DNA from: Gemmatimonadota bacterium
GTDB taxonomy: Bacteria; Gemmatimonadota; Gemmatimonadetes; Longimicrobiales; Gaopeijiaceae
Reading direction: 5' to 3'
NCBI GenBank assembly: GCA_021295815.1
Contig: JAGWBQ010000007.1
Span: forward strand, 1 to 64,000
DNA: 64,000 nucleotides
The translations under genes and the position numbers were made by a program. Below the pieces are notes generated by a model. That model was not told the DNA's origin and did not search any database. It saw only the letters and a program-made list of their open reading frames with translations. This document shows, piece by piece, positions 1 to 11,104 of this stretch (its first letter is position 1; each line of letters starts with the position of its first letter).

Positions 1-1
1 G

Positions 2-313
2 GAAGCCCCGAAGAGAGAGCCGGGGGCTTCGATTCCATGGGGACCGAACCACGAATTCAAGGACGGTTGGATCGACCTGGTGGATCCGGACACAGGAGCG
101 ACAGTTGCTCGCTATCGCGGGGACGCGGCCCTGAGAAAGTTCGCGCCTGGCTCGAACTACGTGATCGTCTACGACGAGACGGAGGACGGGGTGCCGTACA
201 TCCACCTGCTCGAGCCCAGGCTGGTCAGGACCCCCAGCCCGGTTGACCCCCACACCTCGTCTGCGCAGATTGCGGCACCCTCGAAGCGCCGGGAGGGTAG
301 CAGGCCGGGTTGA
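2..313 (+). CDS. C-terminal fragment of an unknown protein, possibly propeller-like
   Basis: The reading frame is open from the window edge to a TGA at 311-313, so only about 103 C-terminal residues are visible. The readable part contains 'GWIDLVDPDTGATVARY' and 'GVPYIHLLEPRL', a beta-strand-rich pattern I associate with tails of large beta-propeller-like secreted proteins of marine Gemmatimonadota-type genomes; this resemblance is from memory. The last 25 residues are Pro/Ser rich and low in complexity. Signal peptide and domain boundaries lie outside the window. I do not assign a function. The gene at the right end of the window (63065) belongs to a similar class, but the two do not overlap in the part that can be read. 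Confidence 0.5.
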   Translation, partial: EAPKREPGASIPWGPNHEFKDGWIDLVDPDTGATVARYRGDAALRKFAPGSNYVIVYDETEDGVPYIHLLEPRLVRTPSPVDPHTSSAQIAAPSKRREGSRPG

Positions 314-453
314 AGCTCGCGCATTCGCGAAGCGATCCCGCCGACCTCTTTTCAGGCGCGACTGCCGAAATCACCGTCGATCTCGCCGAAGGGCGCGAGA
401 TTGACCTAGGAGAATGGGCGTTCTGGCCACGGGTCGCTCACGAAATCGTCTAA
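310..453 (+). CDS. Small ORF or remnant, 47 residues, unknown
   Basis: A TTG at 310 overlaps the stop of the preceding frame (GGTTGA) and opens 47 codons to a TAA at 451-453. The product contains 'FSGATAEITVDLAEGREIDL' followed by a Trp-rich 'GEWAFWPRV' stretch, which looks more protein-like than random GC-rich translation. It could be a small protein coupled to the upstream gene, or the 3' remnant of a larger one, for example the all-beta tail of a glycoside hydrolase. No ribosome-binding site is evident. Length and context give little support. Confidence 0.2.
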   Translation: MKLAHSRSDPADLFSGATAEITVDLAEGREIDLGEWAFWPRVAHEIV

Positions 454-508
454 CCGTCCGCGATCCGGGAGCAGACACGAGCCCGCACACACAAGCCCGC
501 ATCCGGCA

Positions 509-2707
<2,199 letters not shown>

Positions 2708-2724
2708 GCCGGCCTCCACGTCGC

Positions 2725-4530
2725 TCAGACCAGGTCGCCCTTCCTCATTATGCGGAAGAGCAGGAACGCCGCAGGCGCGCCGACCCCGAAGCAGGCTGCG
2801 GCGGCAAGGGTCTCGCCGTACAGCAGGTTGCCGGTCCCGAAGAGCGCGGCGTAGACGACGACGCACGCGACGAACCACGAGAGGAGAGCTCGGGCGGGTC
2901 CGCCCCGCGGTGCCGTCCCCAGGCCGTCGGTGGCTCCGCTTCCTCTCCACCCAGGGCCCATCGGTCGAATGAGCCGGTAGAAGTTTCTGAGGGTCTCCCG
3001 GTCCGCCGGTCGCGTGAAGAAGGTCACCGTCACCCAACAGAGCGAGGTGACGAGCACGCCAACCACGAGCTGCCAGTGGTCGGCCTGGAGCCAATGCTCG
3101 GGAGGTAGGTCGTGCATGGGCTGCACGAACTGGAAGTAGAGTGCGACCAGGAAAGAGGAGACCATCGCGGCTATCTCGCTCCATGCGTTGATCCGCCACC
3201 AGAACCAGCGCAATAGGAAGACGAGTCCGGTACCTGCGCCGATCTGCAACAGGATGCTGAAGGACTGACTCGCGCTCTCGAACCAGAGAGCGATCACGCC
3301 GGCGAGCACGATCAGGAGAACGGTGGCGAGGCGGGCGGCGAGCACGTAGGAGCGTTCGCTCAGGTCTTTCGCGATGAAGCGGCGATAAACGTCGTCCACC
3401 AAATAGGACGCACCCCAGTTGAGATGGGTGCTGATCGTGGACATGTAAGCCGCTGCGAGCGAAGCTACCACCAGACCTAGCAATCCCGCCGGCAGGAAGA
3501 CCAGCATGGCGGGGTAGGCGAGGTCGTTCTGGACGATCGACGGGTCGACGCCCGGGAACGCGGCCTGGATCGATTCCAGATTGGGGTAGACCACCAGGGA
3601 GGCGAGCGCGACGAGGATCCACGGCCACGGACGCAGAGCGTAGTGGGCGATGTTGAACCAGAGAGTCGCCTTGAGGGCGTGGCCTTCGTCGCGGGCCGCG
3701 AGCATGCGCTGGGCGACGTAGCCTCCTCCCCCCGGTTCCGCTCCGGGATACCAGGTGCTCCACCACTGGACGGCTATCGGAATGATGAAGATGGCCGTGG
3801 CGGTGCCCAGGTCCGAGAAGTCGGGCAGGAGCGAGAGCTTGCCGGCGAGCTCCGGTGCGGCGAGAAGGCTGGTGAGCGCACCATCTTCGGGCCGGCCCAG
3901 CGTCAGATGGGCGGCGTCGAGAGCGAACCAGGCGGCCGCGAGCGATCCCGCCATCGCCACCACGAAGAGCAGCAGGTCGGTCACCACCACGCCCCAGAGT
4001 CCCGAGACGGCGGCGTACGCCGCCGTGACCGCGCCTGCGATCAGCACTACCTCGAGCTTGGACGCGCCCAGCAGCACGCCCCCGATCTTGATGGCGGCCA
4101 GAGTGACGGTCGCCATGATCATGACGTTGAAGAAGAGCCCCAGGTAGACGGCGCGGAAGCCTCGGAGGAAGGCGGCCGGGGGGCCGGAATAGCGGAGCTC
4201 GTAGAAGCCGAGGTCGGTCAGGACCTTGCTCCGCCTCCAAAGCCGAGCGTAAAAGAAGACGGTGCACATGCCGGTGAGCAGGAATGCCCACCACACCCAG
4301 TTTCCGCTCACCCCGCCCGAACGGACCAGGTCGGTGACGAGGTTGGGGGTGTCGGTGGAGAAGGTGGTGGCGACCATGGAAGTGCCGAGAAGCCACCAGG
4401 GCATGGAGCGACCGCCCAGGAAATATTCGCCCCGTCCGGTGCCTGCCCTGCGCGCGAAATAGAGACCGGCCGCGAGCGCAAGGGTGCCGTAAGCGGTGAC
4501 GACGATCCAGTCGAGACTCGAGAGCAGCAT
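2725..4530 (-). CDS. Sodium:solute symporter (SSS family)
   Basis: Inner-membrane Na+-driven transporter of 601 residues, rich in hydrophobic segments across its length (about 13-14 helices by eye). SSS features include the N-terminal 'GEYFLGGRSMPWWLLGTSM' segment and the central 'STISTHLNWGASYLVDD' segment typical of helix 8 and its loop. The ATG at 4530 overlaps the stop of the upstream nucleotidyltransferase gene (TGATG), so the two are translationally coupled. The substrate cannot be read from sequence. Coupling to a sugar-nucleotide-type nucleotidyltransferase suggests a sugar or sugar derivative; this is inference. The symporter 3' end is 17 bases from the prolyl oligopeptidase stop on the other strand. 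Confidence 0.93.
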   Translation of the reverse strand: MLLSSLDWIVVTAYGTLALAAGLYFARRAGTGRGEYFLGGRSMPWWLLGTSMVATTFSTDTPNLVTDLVRSGGVSGNWVWWAFLLTGMCTVFFYARLWRRSKVLTDLGFYELRYSGPPAAFLRGFRAVYLGLFFNVMIMATVTLAAIKIGGVLLGASKLEVVLIAGAVTAAYAAVSGLWGVVVTDLLLFVVAMAGSLAAAWFALDAAHLTLGRPEDGALTSLLAAPELAGKLSLLPDFSDLGTATAIFIIPIAVQWWSTWYPGAEPGGGGYVAQRMLAARDEGHALKATLWFNIAHYALRPWPWILVALASLVVYPNLESIQAAFPGVDPSIVQNDLAYPAMLVFLPAGLLGLVVASLAAAYMSTISTHLNWGASYLVDDVYRRFIAKDLSERSYVLAARLATVLLIVLAGVIALWFESASQSFSILLQIGAGTGLVFLLRWFWWRINAWSEIAAMVSSFLVALYFQFVQPMHDLPPEHWLQADHWQLVVGVLVTSLCWVTVTFFTRPADRETLRNFYRLIRPMGPGWRGSGATDGLGTAPRGGPARALLSWFVACVVVYAALFGTGNLLYGETLAAAACFGVGAPAAFLLFRIMRKGDLV

Positions 4531-5519
4531 CAGGGCGCCCCCTTGCTGCCGTCGTCCTCGGTGCTGGCGGCGTAGCGGTCGGTGTCGCACGCGTGGATGG
4601 TGGCGAACGCTCCGCGCAGACTTTCGGGATACTGGCCGGCCTCGACCCGCCCCAGCAGGTCCGTCCGTGCCCGCTCCCTGTCCTCCGGGTGCGTCACGCC
4701 GAGCCAGCGGTCCGCCGTGCTCAGCACCCGAACCTTGGACGCGCCCACCTGGATCTGGCTGTTGATTTCCGTCGATAGGTAGAACTCGCGTTCGACGTCG
4801 CTCCCCCAGAATTCCAGGAAGGTGCGGAATTGCCGCCTGAAGCGCCCCACGACCTGGGCCGTGAAGCCCCAGAGGTTCATGGAAGCCATCTCGCGACCGG
4901 AAAGCTCCATGGGAGTCCCGTCCATGGCGACGGCCATGATCGACGCCTCCACCCGACGCACCTTGGCCATCTCCGATACCGTGGCCAGCAGCCCGTCGGC
5001 CCCGAGCACGCAGACGCCTCGGCTCACGCCCCCGACTCCGGAGAGCGTCTCGGCCAGCGTATAGCCTACCAGGGAAGCGTCGGTTCCGTCGTCGCGGACG
5101 AGCTGGTCGTGGAGGGTCCGCATGGCCTGCGGGCCGTAGAGGTCGTCGGCGTTGCATACCCCGAAGGACCCGTCGATCACCTCGGCGGCGCAGAGCGTCG
5201 CGTGCGCGGTACCCCACGGTCGGGAACGGTCCGCCGGCGCCGCGTAACCCTGCGGGAGATCGTCGAGACCCTGGTGAACGAAGTCCACCGTCGCCGCGTC
5301 GCCCACGACCTCGTGGACATGTCGGCGGATCGCTTCATCGATCTCGGGCCGGATCACGTAGACGATGTGGCTGAAGCCGGCGCGAACCGCGTCGAAGACG
5401 TTGTAGTCCATGATCGACTCACCGCCGGGACCCAGCGGGTCGAGCTGCTTGAGGCGTCCGTAACGGGTCGAGAGGCCGGCGGCTAGCACCACCATCGAGA
5501 CGGGGGCGGATGGAGTCAT
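4530..5519 (-). CDS. Sugar-phosphate nucleotidyltransferase-like protein
   Basis: 329 residues with the nucleotidyltransferase signature near the N-terminus ('LAAGLSTRYGRLKQL', residues about 12-26), followed by 'CNADDLYG', the metal-binding Asp region of the GT-A-like fold. Family members transfer NMP from NTP to a sugar phosphate. The exact substrate is unknown, and the enzyme is more divergent than RmlA or GalU. It is the first gene of a two-gene minus-strand unit, with its TGA overlapping the ATG of the SSS symporter. The pairing suggests import followed by activation of one sugar-like compound, although the kinase step is not visible in the window. Confidence 0.8.
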   Translation of the reverse strand: MTPSAPVSMVVLAAGLSTRYGRLKQLDPLGPGGESIMDYNVFDAVRAGFSHIVYVIRPEIDEAIRRHVHEVVGDAATVDFVHQGLDDLPQGYAAPADRSRPWGTAHATLCAAEVIDGSFGVCNADDLYGPQAMRTLHDQLVRDDGTDASLVGYTLAETLSGVGGVSRGVCVLGADGLLATVSEMAKVRRVEASIMAVAMDGTPMELSGREMASMNLWGFTAQVVGRFRRQFRTFLEFWGSDVEREFYLSTEINSQIQVGASKVRVLSTADRWLGVTHPEDRERARTDLLGRVEAGQYPESLRGAFATIHACDTDRYAASTEDDGSKGAP

Positions 5520-5714
5520 TGGCGGGATGGAGATGCGAGCGTGAGCGCGGCCTGCCCGGGAGCGGCCTTGAGGTGTGCCGAACCCGGCGCGTTCAAGGTG
5601 GCACGAAGATTGCTATACAGAGAGCCGGGCAACCGAAACACGCCCGGGTCGCTCAAAGAGGTCGAACGAGCGTCAACCGGAAACACGAATCAGAGCTCAG
5701 AACGGGAGCGGGAA

Positions 5715-5996
5715 ATGGTCAGGACCAGCGGCAAGAACACGGAAGGACCTTGGTGGATAGCTCTCTTGGCACCGGCGATGGGGGTTCCGCTGATGGTGGC
5801 GGCGCTTGCCTTCACTACCCATCTTTACTCCGGCGAGCTCCCCGCCGAGAAGATCGACGCCCGCAGCCCGGAGGGCGAGTACGTCGAAATCGGCCGCGAC
5901 CTCCGCAGGTGTCCGACCGACCAGATCGCGGAACCGGAACCAGCCGACCAGAATCATCTGCCATCAGCCGGCCGAAGGTCGTCACACTCCATCTAG
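5715..5996 (+). CDS. Small single-pass membrane protein, unknown
   Basis: 93 residues from the ATG at 5715, preceded by a purine-rich 'GGGAGCGGGAA' stretch that can serve as ribosome-binding site. The frame continues upstream to 5541, but those residues look random, so the internal ATG is preferred. It has one hydrophobic segment (about residues 15-35, 'LLAPAMGVPLMVAALAF') followed by a polar, acidic region and a low-complexity tail. No family is recognised. It sits alone between two minus-strand genes. Confidence 0.4.
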   Translation: MVRTSGKNTEGPWWIALLAPAMGVPLMVAALAFTTHLYSGELPAEKIDARSPEGEYVEIGRDLRRCPTDQIAEPEPADQNHLPSAGRRSSHSI

Positions 5997-6045
5997 CAGG
6001 CCGCGGATCGGTCCGTTCAGGCCGATCACCTGCCTCGAGGTCTCG

Positions 6046-6474
6046 TCAGACCGCCTCGATGTCGTAGCAGATCCGCCAGTCTGACATGTTTTCGGGGTCG
6101 TCGCTTCCCTCGTCGCTGGGCTGGTGACGACCGATCCAGCTCGAAGCCGGACCCGAGTACTCCCGATGGTAGTGCTCCAGGTGGTCGTCCTTGCTGAAAC
6201 GGTCGATCTCGATTCCGAAGAGCTCCACCGAGAGAGTGTCGCCCACGGGGCCGTCGAAAAGCACCCGATCCAGCTTCTCGATCTTGTTACGCCGCGGATG
6301 GTCGGAGATCACCCAGTGACCCTTTTCGGGGAAGGTCTCTTCTTCGATGTTCCCCATCGTCGTGACCCGGGAGCGGAAGCGGAATTCGCCCTCCTCGTCC
6401 CAAGGGGCCTCCTTGTTGTCCTTGATCTGGATCCAGCGTAGAATGACGCGAACGTTGGTTGGGTTCTCCGACAT
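6046..6474 (-). CDS. Conserved-looking hypothetical protein, soluble
   Basis: 142 residues, strongly charged, without signal peptide or membrane segment. It opens with 'VRVILRWIQIKDNKEAPWD' and alternates hydrophobic and polar residues in a pattern typical of beta strands. A C2-like or other beta-sandwich domain is possible but unproven. The C-terminus contains several Trp and Tyr. It is transcribed divergently from rpmE across a 239-bp gap. I do not recognise the family. Codon use and sequence quality look like a real gene. Confidence 0.6.
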   Translation of the reverse strand: MSENPTNVRVILRWIQIKDNKEAPWDEEGEFRFRSRVTTMGNIEEETFPEKGHWVISDHPRRNKIEKLDRVLFDGPVGDTLSVELFGIEIDRFSKDDHLEHYHREYSGPASSWIGRHQPSDEGSDDPENMSDWRICYDIEAV

Positions 6475-6632
6475 GCGGCCGACTCCCGTACGGTGGTTGG
6501 GGAACGATGCTGAGCGGTGGATAAGATACGCCCTAAGGCGAAGAAAGTAAAGGCGAAGCCTGTCTTTCTCGGCGCGACCCCGAGCGCAGCGTCCTGCCCG
6601 GATGCCGACACCGCCCGCCCGTCAGCCATCCA

Positions 6633-6646
6633 CGTTATTTTTAACG
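6633..6646. promoter_or_regulatory. AT-rich palindrome in the divergent promoter region of rpmE
   Basis: CGTTA-TTTT-TAACG is a perfect 5-bp inverted repeat, followed by an A-rich stretch. This is the only AT-rich island between the minus-strand hypothetical gene (6046-6474) and rpmE. It could be a protein-binding site or part of the promoters. It is not followed by a T-run in either direction, so it is unlikely to be a terminator. I could not match it to a known operator. Confidence 0.3.
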
Positions 6647-6713
6647 GCTGTAAAGACAAAAAAACCGACACACCCGCGACCCGCCACGGCTGCGGTATCC
6701 GGAGCGCTTTGAC

Positions 6714-6923
6714 ATGAAAACCGGCATTCATCCCAAGTACATGGAAGCCAAGGTATCCTGCGGCTGCGGCGTCAGCTTCACCACCATGGCGACCGTGCCG
6801 GAGATCAGGCTCGACATTTGTTCGGCTTGCCACCCGTTTTACACCGGCAAGCAGCGGCTCGTGGACACGGCCGGCCGCATCGATCGGTTCCACAAGAGGT
6901 ACGCCGGAGCCGGCGGAGGTTGA
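6714..6923 (+). CDS. rpmE: 50S ribosomal protein L31 (zinc-binding type)
   Basis: 69 residues, beginning with the L31 signature 'MKTGIHPKY'. It carries the four cysteines of the C+ form (Cys16, Cys18, Cys36, Cys39), in 'CGCG' and '[10 protein letters not shown]', expected to hold one zinc. A GGAG at 6701-6704 lies 9 bases from the ATG. It leads an rpmE-prfA-prmC run, an order found in many bacteria. Confidence 0.97.
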   Translation: MKTGIHPKYMEAKVSCGCGVSFTTMATVPEIRLDICSACHPFYTGKQRLVDTAGRIDRFHKRYAGAGGG

Positions 6924-6945
6924 GAAGGCTGGACAAATCGGTTGC

Positions 6946-8043
6946 ATGAGGCTGCCCGATGTCGAACCTGGACTGGTAGCCCGCCTGACCGAAGCCGCCG
7001 AACGCCTCTCGCTCGTCGACCAGGAGCTGGCAAGCGGCGCCGTCCTCGCCGAACCCAGCCGATTGCGCGAGCTTGGGAGGGAGCGCGCCCGCTTGGAGGG
7101 AATCGTCTCTGTGGGACGGGAGATGGAAGCGGCGTGCGAAGAGCTTGTCGAGGCCCGGTCGCTCAAGGTCGAAAGCGACGATGCCGACATGCGGGAGCTC
7201 GCGACCGAGGAGACGGTCCGGCTGGAAGCGTTGCTCGACGAGCTGGCCGAGACCGCCCGGGAGCGCATAGCTCCGCCTGACCCGTTGGACGCCCGCGACG
7301 CCGTCGTGGAGCTCAGGGCGGGCACGGGCGGCGACGAGGCCGGCCTCTTCGCCGGAGATCTCATGCGCATGTATCGGCAGTACGCCGAACGGATGGCCTG
7401 GAGATTGGAACTCATGTCGCTCTCGGAGGGCGTGCCTGGGTCTGTCAGGGAAGCCGTCTTCGCGGTCAGGGGCAAGGGCGCGTTCGGACGCCTCCGTTCG
7501 GAGTCGGGAGTGCACAGGGTGCAGCGCGTGCCCTCCACCGAGAGCCAAGGACGCATCCACACCTCCGCAGCGACAGTGGCGGTCCTGCCCGAAGCCGAGG
7601 AGATCGATCTTGAGATCGCCCCGGGAGATCTCCGCATCGACGTCTTCCGTTCGTCCGGTCCGGGTGGGCAGTCGGTGAACACCACCGACTCGGCGGTGCG
7701 CATCACCCACGTCCCGTCAGGGCTCGTGGTCACCTGCCAGGACGAGAAGTCCCAGCACAAGAACCGTGCGAGCGCCATGAAGGTTCTGCGCTCGCGCCTC
7801 CTCGACCGCGCCATCGCCGAGCGAGAGGCGAAACGCTCCCGCGAGAGGCAGCTCCAGGTCGGCACGGGAGATCGGTCCGCCAAGATACGCACCTACAATT
7901 TCCCGCAAGGAAGGGTGACCGACCACCGCATCGGACTCACCCTCTATCGGCTCACCGAGATACTCGCGGGTGATTTGGACGAGCTCGTCTCGGCCCTCTG
8001 GGTCACCCGACAGCGGGAACTGCTGAACGACGAGCGATCGTGA
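6946..8043 (+). CDS. prfA: Peptide chain release factor 1
   Basis: 365 residues. It recognises UAA and UAG stop codons and triggers peptide release. The GGQ catalytic tripeptide is at residues 240-242 in '[10 protein letters not shown]'. The codon-recognition loop reads '[14 protein letters not shown]', i.e. P-S-T where many RF1 proteins have P-[AV]-T, and it lacks the SPF of RF2. The start is an ATG 22 bases after rpmE. Its TGA overlaps the GTG of prmC, the enzyme that methylates the GGQ glutamine. Confidence 0.97.
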   Translation: MRLPDVEPGLVARLTEAAERLSLVDQELASGAVLAEPSRLRELGRERARLEGIVSVGREMEAACEELVEARSLKVESDDADMRELATEETVRLEALLDELAETARERIAPPDPLDARDAVVELRAGTGGDEAGLFAGDLMRMYRQYAERMAWRLELMSLSEGVPGSVREAVFAVRGKGAFGRLRSESGVHRVQRVPSTESQGRIHTSAATVAVLPEAEEIDLEIAPGDLRIDVFRSSGPGGQSVNTTDSAVRITHVPSGLVVTCQDEKSQHKNRASAMKVLRSRLLDRAIAEREAKRSRERQLQVGTGDRSAKIRTYNFPQGRVTDHRIGLTLYRLTEILAGDLDELVSALWVTRQRELLNDERS

Positions 8044-9023
8044 CCGTGGCATCTCGCCAGGCATGGAGCGGGATGGACCTGGCCAGGCGAGCCGGCTCCT
8101 ACCTGGAGGAGCAGGGAGTGGAAAGGGGCGTCTTGGATGCCGAACTGCTCCTTGCGAGCGTTCTCGGGATAAACCGTCTCGATCTCTACCTCCAGTTCGA
8201 CCGTCCGGTCACCCCTGCGGAGCTCTCCGGCTTTCGCGAGTGCGTTCGCAGGCGGGCCCGGCGCGAGCCGCTCCAGTACATCACCGGGAGCGCCGCGTTT
8301 CGAGAGTTCGAGGTTCCGGTGGATCGACGCGTATTCATCCCCAGACCGGAGACCGAGATCCTCGCGGGCGAGGTGCTGGACTGGTCCGAACGTCGCTACG
8401 GACCGCAGCACCCTCCCACCGCATCAGCCGGTGGGACCGGAGCCGAGTCCGTCGACGACGCCGGGCTCGACCTCCTGGAAATAGGGACCGGGTCGGGGGC
8501 GATGGCCATTGCTCTCGCACGCGAAGGACCCTTCCGCAGAGTTCTGGGAACCGACATATCTCCCGAGGCCGTTTCGGTTGCGGCGGCGAACGCCCGCCTC
8601 TGCGGACTCGAGGAGACGACCGACGCGCCCGTGATCGAATTCCGGTGCGGACGGAGCTACGAACCGCTGCGTCCGGGAGAGCGTTTCGACGTCATCGTGT
8701 CCAATCCTCCCTATATTCCGTCAGCGGAAATCGAAGACCTGGCACCGGAGGTGAGGGACTGGGAGCCTCGACGCGCCCTCGACGGAGGTGCGGACGGACT
8801 TCGCCAGATCCGGGAGATCGTTTCGGAGGCCTCCGGCTGGCTCGCGCCGGGCGGTCTTCTCGCCTTGGAAGTCGGTTACGGTCAGGCCGGCGCCGTGCGC
8901 GACCTGATCGAGTCCGACCCGACCTTCGCCGCAGCCCGCGTCTGTCCCGACCTGACCAGACGGGAACGCTTCGTTCTCGGCCGGGCGCGGCCCGCCGGGA
9001 GCTTCACCCAACAGCCTACCTGA
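8040..9023 (+). CDS. prmC: Release factor glutamine methyltransferase
   Basis: 327 residues. It transfers a methyl group from S-adenosylmethionine to the glutamine of the GGQ motif of release factors. It has the N-terminal helical domain ('[15 protein letters not shown]'), the SAM-binding glycine loop '[15 protein letters not shown]', and the catalytic 'SNPPYIP' (N222-PPY225). A poorly conserved insert lies near residues 120-135. The start is a GTG at 8040 overlapping the prfA stop as GTGA. Placement after its substrate gene prfA supports the call. Confidence 0.95.
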   Translation: MTVASRQAWSGMDLARRAGSYLEEQGVERGVLDAELLLASVLGINRLDLYLQFDRPVTPAELSGFRECVRRRARREPLQYITGSAAFREFEVPVDRRVFIPRPETEILAGEVLDWSERRYGPQHPPTASAGGTGAESVDDAGLDLLEIGTGSGAMAIALAREGPFRRVLGTDISPEAVSVAAANARLCGLEETTDAPVIEFRCGRSYEPLRPGERFDVIVSNPPYIPSAEIEDLAPEVRDWEPRRALDGGADGLRQIREIVSEASGWLAPGGLLALEVGYGQAGAVRDLIESDPTFAAARVCPDLTRRERFVLGRARPAGSFTQQPT

Positions 9024-9030
9024 GACGACC

Positions 9031-10350
9031 GTGTATCAACCCAGAGACATCACCCCCGCCACCGGCAGGCTCGGCGTGCTCCTGCCGGGATTCGGCGCCG
9101 TGGCCACCACCTTCGTCGCAGGCGTGGAAGCCGCTCGGAGAGGGCTCGCGTCTCCCATCGGCAGCCTGACGCAACTGAACACGATCAGGTTAGGCAGGCG
9201 CACCGCCGATCATTCCCCGCTCATTCGCGATTTCGTTCCGCTCTCGGGGCTCGAAGACCTTGTCTTCGGGGCATGGGATCCCATCGCCGACGACGGTTAC
9301 GCCAGCGCCCTGAACGCCGGAGTTCTCCATGCGGAGAGACATCTCGATCCGATCCGGGAATTCCTGAGCTCGATCAGGCCGATGCCGGCGGCCTTCGACC
9401 CGGCCTACGTCAAGAAGCTGGAAGGCGAAAACACCAAGAAGCCGACCAACAAGCGCGAGCTCGCAGAAGAGCTGCGCGCCGACATTCGACGTTTCAAGCG
9501 GGAGAGCGGGGCCGATCGCCTAGTCATGATCTGGTGCGGGTCCACTGAGGTCTACGTGCGTCCCGGGCCGGTGCACGAGACCGTCGAGAGCTTCGAAAAG
9601 GGAATGGAAGACGGTGATCCCGGAATCGCGCCGAGCCAGCTCTACGCTTGGGCGGCGCTCAAGGAGGGCGTTCCCTACGCCAACGGGGCGCCCAATCTGT
9701 CGGCGGACTTCTCCGCATTGGAGGATCTGGCGAGAGAACGGGCCGTGCCGATCGCCGGCAAGGACTTCAAGACCGGCCAGACACTGATGAAGACGATCCT
9801 GGCTCCGGGCTTCAAGGCCCGCATGCTCGGGCTCTCGGGCTGGTTCAGCACCAACATCCTCGGAAATCGCGACGGCGAGGTCCTCGACGACCCCGAGTCC
9901 TTCAAGACCAAGGAGGTCTCCAAGCTCGGCGTGCTCGAGCACATTCTCCAGCCGGACCATTATCCGGAGCTCTACGGCGAGATGTACCACAAGGTGCGGA
10001 TCAACTACTATCCGCCGCGCGGCGACAACAAGGAAGGTTGGGACAACATCGACATTTTCGGATGGATGGGCTATCCCATGCAGATCAAGGTCGATTTCCT
10101 ATGCCGGGATTCGATCCTGGCCGCGCCCATCGTTCTCGACCTCGCGCTCTTCCTCGACCTTGCGAGCCGCGCCGGTCTCTCGGGAATCCAGGAGTGGCTC
10201 TCCTTCTACTTCAAGAGCCCCCAGACCGCTCCCGGTCTCTATCCGGAGCACGACATCTTCATCCAGCATCGCAAGCTCAAGAACACTCTGCGCTGGATGA
10301 TGGGCGAGGAGATGATCACGCACCTCGGGCGCGAGTACTACGACGAGTAA
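9031..10350 (+). CDS. myo-Inositol-1-phosphate synthase
   Basis: 439 residues. It converts glucose 6-phosphate to inositol 3-phosphate using NAD. An N-terminal Rossmann-type glycine segment ('RLGVLLPGFGAVATTFVAG') is followed by the family's substrate-binding region ('AGKDFKTGQT', 'KTILAPGFKARML', 'GNRDGEVLDD'), matching the prokaryotic/eukaryotic Ino1 family. The start is a GTG at 9031, 7 bases after prmC. The gene implies the cell makes inositol lipids or an inositol-based solute. No inositol monophosphatase or phosphatidylinositol-phosphate synthase is visible in the window. Confidence 0.93.
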   Translation: MYQPRDITPATGRLGVLLPGFGAVATTFVAGVEAARRGLASPIGSLTQLNTIRLGRRTADHSPLIRDFVPLSGLEDLVFGAWDPIADDGYASALNAGVLHAERHLDPIREFLSSIRPMPAAFDPAYVKKLEGENTKKPTNKRELAEELRADIRRFKRESGADRLVMIWCGSTEVYVRPGPVHETVESFEKGMEDGDPGIAPSQLYAWAALKEGVPYANGAPNLSADFSALEDLARERAVPIAGKDFKTGQTLMKTILAPGFKARMLGLSGWFSTNILGNRDGEVLDDPESFKTKEVSKLGVLEHILQPDHYPELYGEMYHKVRINYYPPRGDNKEGWDNIDIFGWMGYPMQIKVDFLCRDSILAAPIVLDLALFLDLASRAGLSGIQEWLSFYFKSPQTAPGLYPEHDIFIQHRKLKNTLRWMMGEEMITHLGREYYDE

Positions 10351-10425
10351 CCGGGCCGTGACACACCGCGAAGACGCGAACGCGGCGGCGCATGCGGATA
10401 TGCGTTCGGATGTAGGGCCCGGCTC

Positions 10426-11103
10426 GTGTTCATAGCTATCGAGGGGGGCGAGGGCTGCGGCAAGAGCACTCAGGCCCGGCTGCTCTCGGAATGGATGGAC
10501 GCGCAAGGGATCGAGCACGTGCTCGCCAGGGAGCCCGGGGGAACGAAGACTGGTGAGGCCGTCCGCGAGCTCGTTCTCAGCGGGCTCGACATGGATCGAC
10601 TCACCGAGCTCTTCATGATTCTGGCCTCGCGATCCGAGTTCGTGACCCGGATCGCCCGCCCCACGCTCGAGTCGGGCATGGCGCTCATCGCCGACCGCTT
10701 CTCGCTTTCGACCCTAGCCTACCAGGGATACGGGCGCGGGATCGATCTCGGCGTGGTTCGAGCGGGGTTGGAGATCGCGACCGGCGGACTGGAACCCGAT
10801 CTCTACGTCGTCATCGACCTGCCCCGAGAGGTCGCCCGCAGCCGTATGGAACGAGCCGGCGGAGGGCGGGACCGCATCGAAAGAGCCGGTGAGGAATTCA
10901 TGGCTGCCGTGAGCGACGGATACCGGAGGCTCGTCCGTTCCGCGCCTCACGTCGCCATGGTGGACGGGTCGGGCACCGAGGCCGAGGTTCACGATGCCGT
11001 CAGGAGGCTGGTCGATGCGCGATTGCGCGGCGGCACGCGAGATCCCCGAGCTCCCGGACGGCCGAACGGGTACACACCAAGCCGCAAGGGGGGTAGGTTT
11101 TAA
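10426..11103 (+). CDS. tmk: Thymidylate kinase
   Basis: 225 residues. It phosphorylates dTMP to dTDP. The P-loop is at residues 7-15 ('GGEGCGKST'). 'REPGGTKTGE' is the substrate-binding DR/REPGGT motif, and 'DRFSLSTLAYQGYGR' is the typical DRY/F region. The start is a GTG at 10426. The last 25 residues are Arg/Gly/Pro rich and beyond the family core. A 75-bp gap separates it from the inositol-phosphate synthase, and it abuts the S41 peptidase. Confidence 0.95.
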   Translation: MFIAIEGGEGCGKSTQARLLSEWMDAQGIEHVLAREPGGTKTGEAVRELVLSGLDMDRLTELFMILASRSEFVTRIARPTLESGMALIADRFSLSTLAYQGYGRGIDLGVVRAGLEIATGGLEPDLYVVIDLPREVARSRMERAGGGRDRIERAGEEFMAAVSDGYRRLVRSAPHVAMVDGSGTEAEVHDAVRRLVDARLRGGTRDPRAPGRPNGYTPSRKGGRF

Positions 11104-11104
11104 G

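Noticed and set aside
5541-5714. Longer 5' version of the small membrane-protein gene at 5715
   Set aside because: The extra 58 residues look random and the internal ATG has a better upstream purine stretch.
6633-6646. Reading the rpmE palindrome as a Zur (zinc) operator
   Set aside because: It is only a 5-bp repeat with a T4 centre and does not match a Zur box I know; the L31 here is the zinc-binding form, which is usually not the Zur-repressed one.
6517-6717. A 66-codon ORF just upstream of rpmE
   Set aside because: It runs through the AT-rich promoter-like region and ends inside rpmE; no family features.
10994-11104. Upstream extension of the S41 peptidase by 37 residues
   Set aside because: It would overlap tmk by 110 bases and put a non-hydrophobic stretch before the membrane anchor; the ATG at 11105 fits better.
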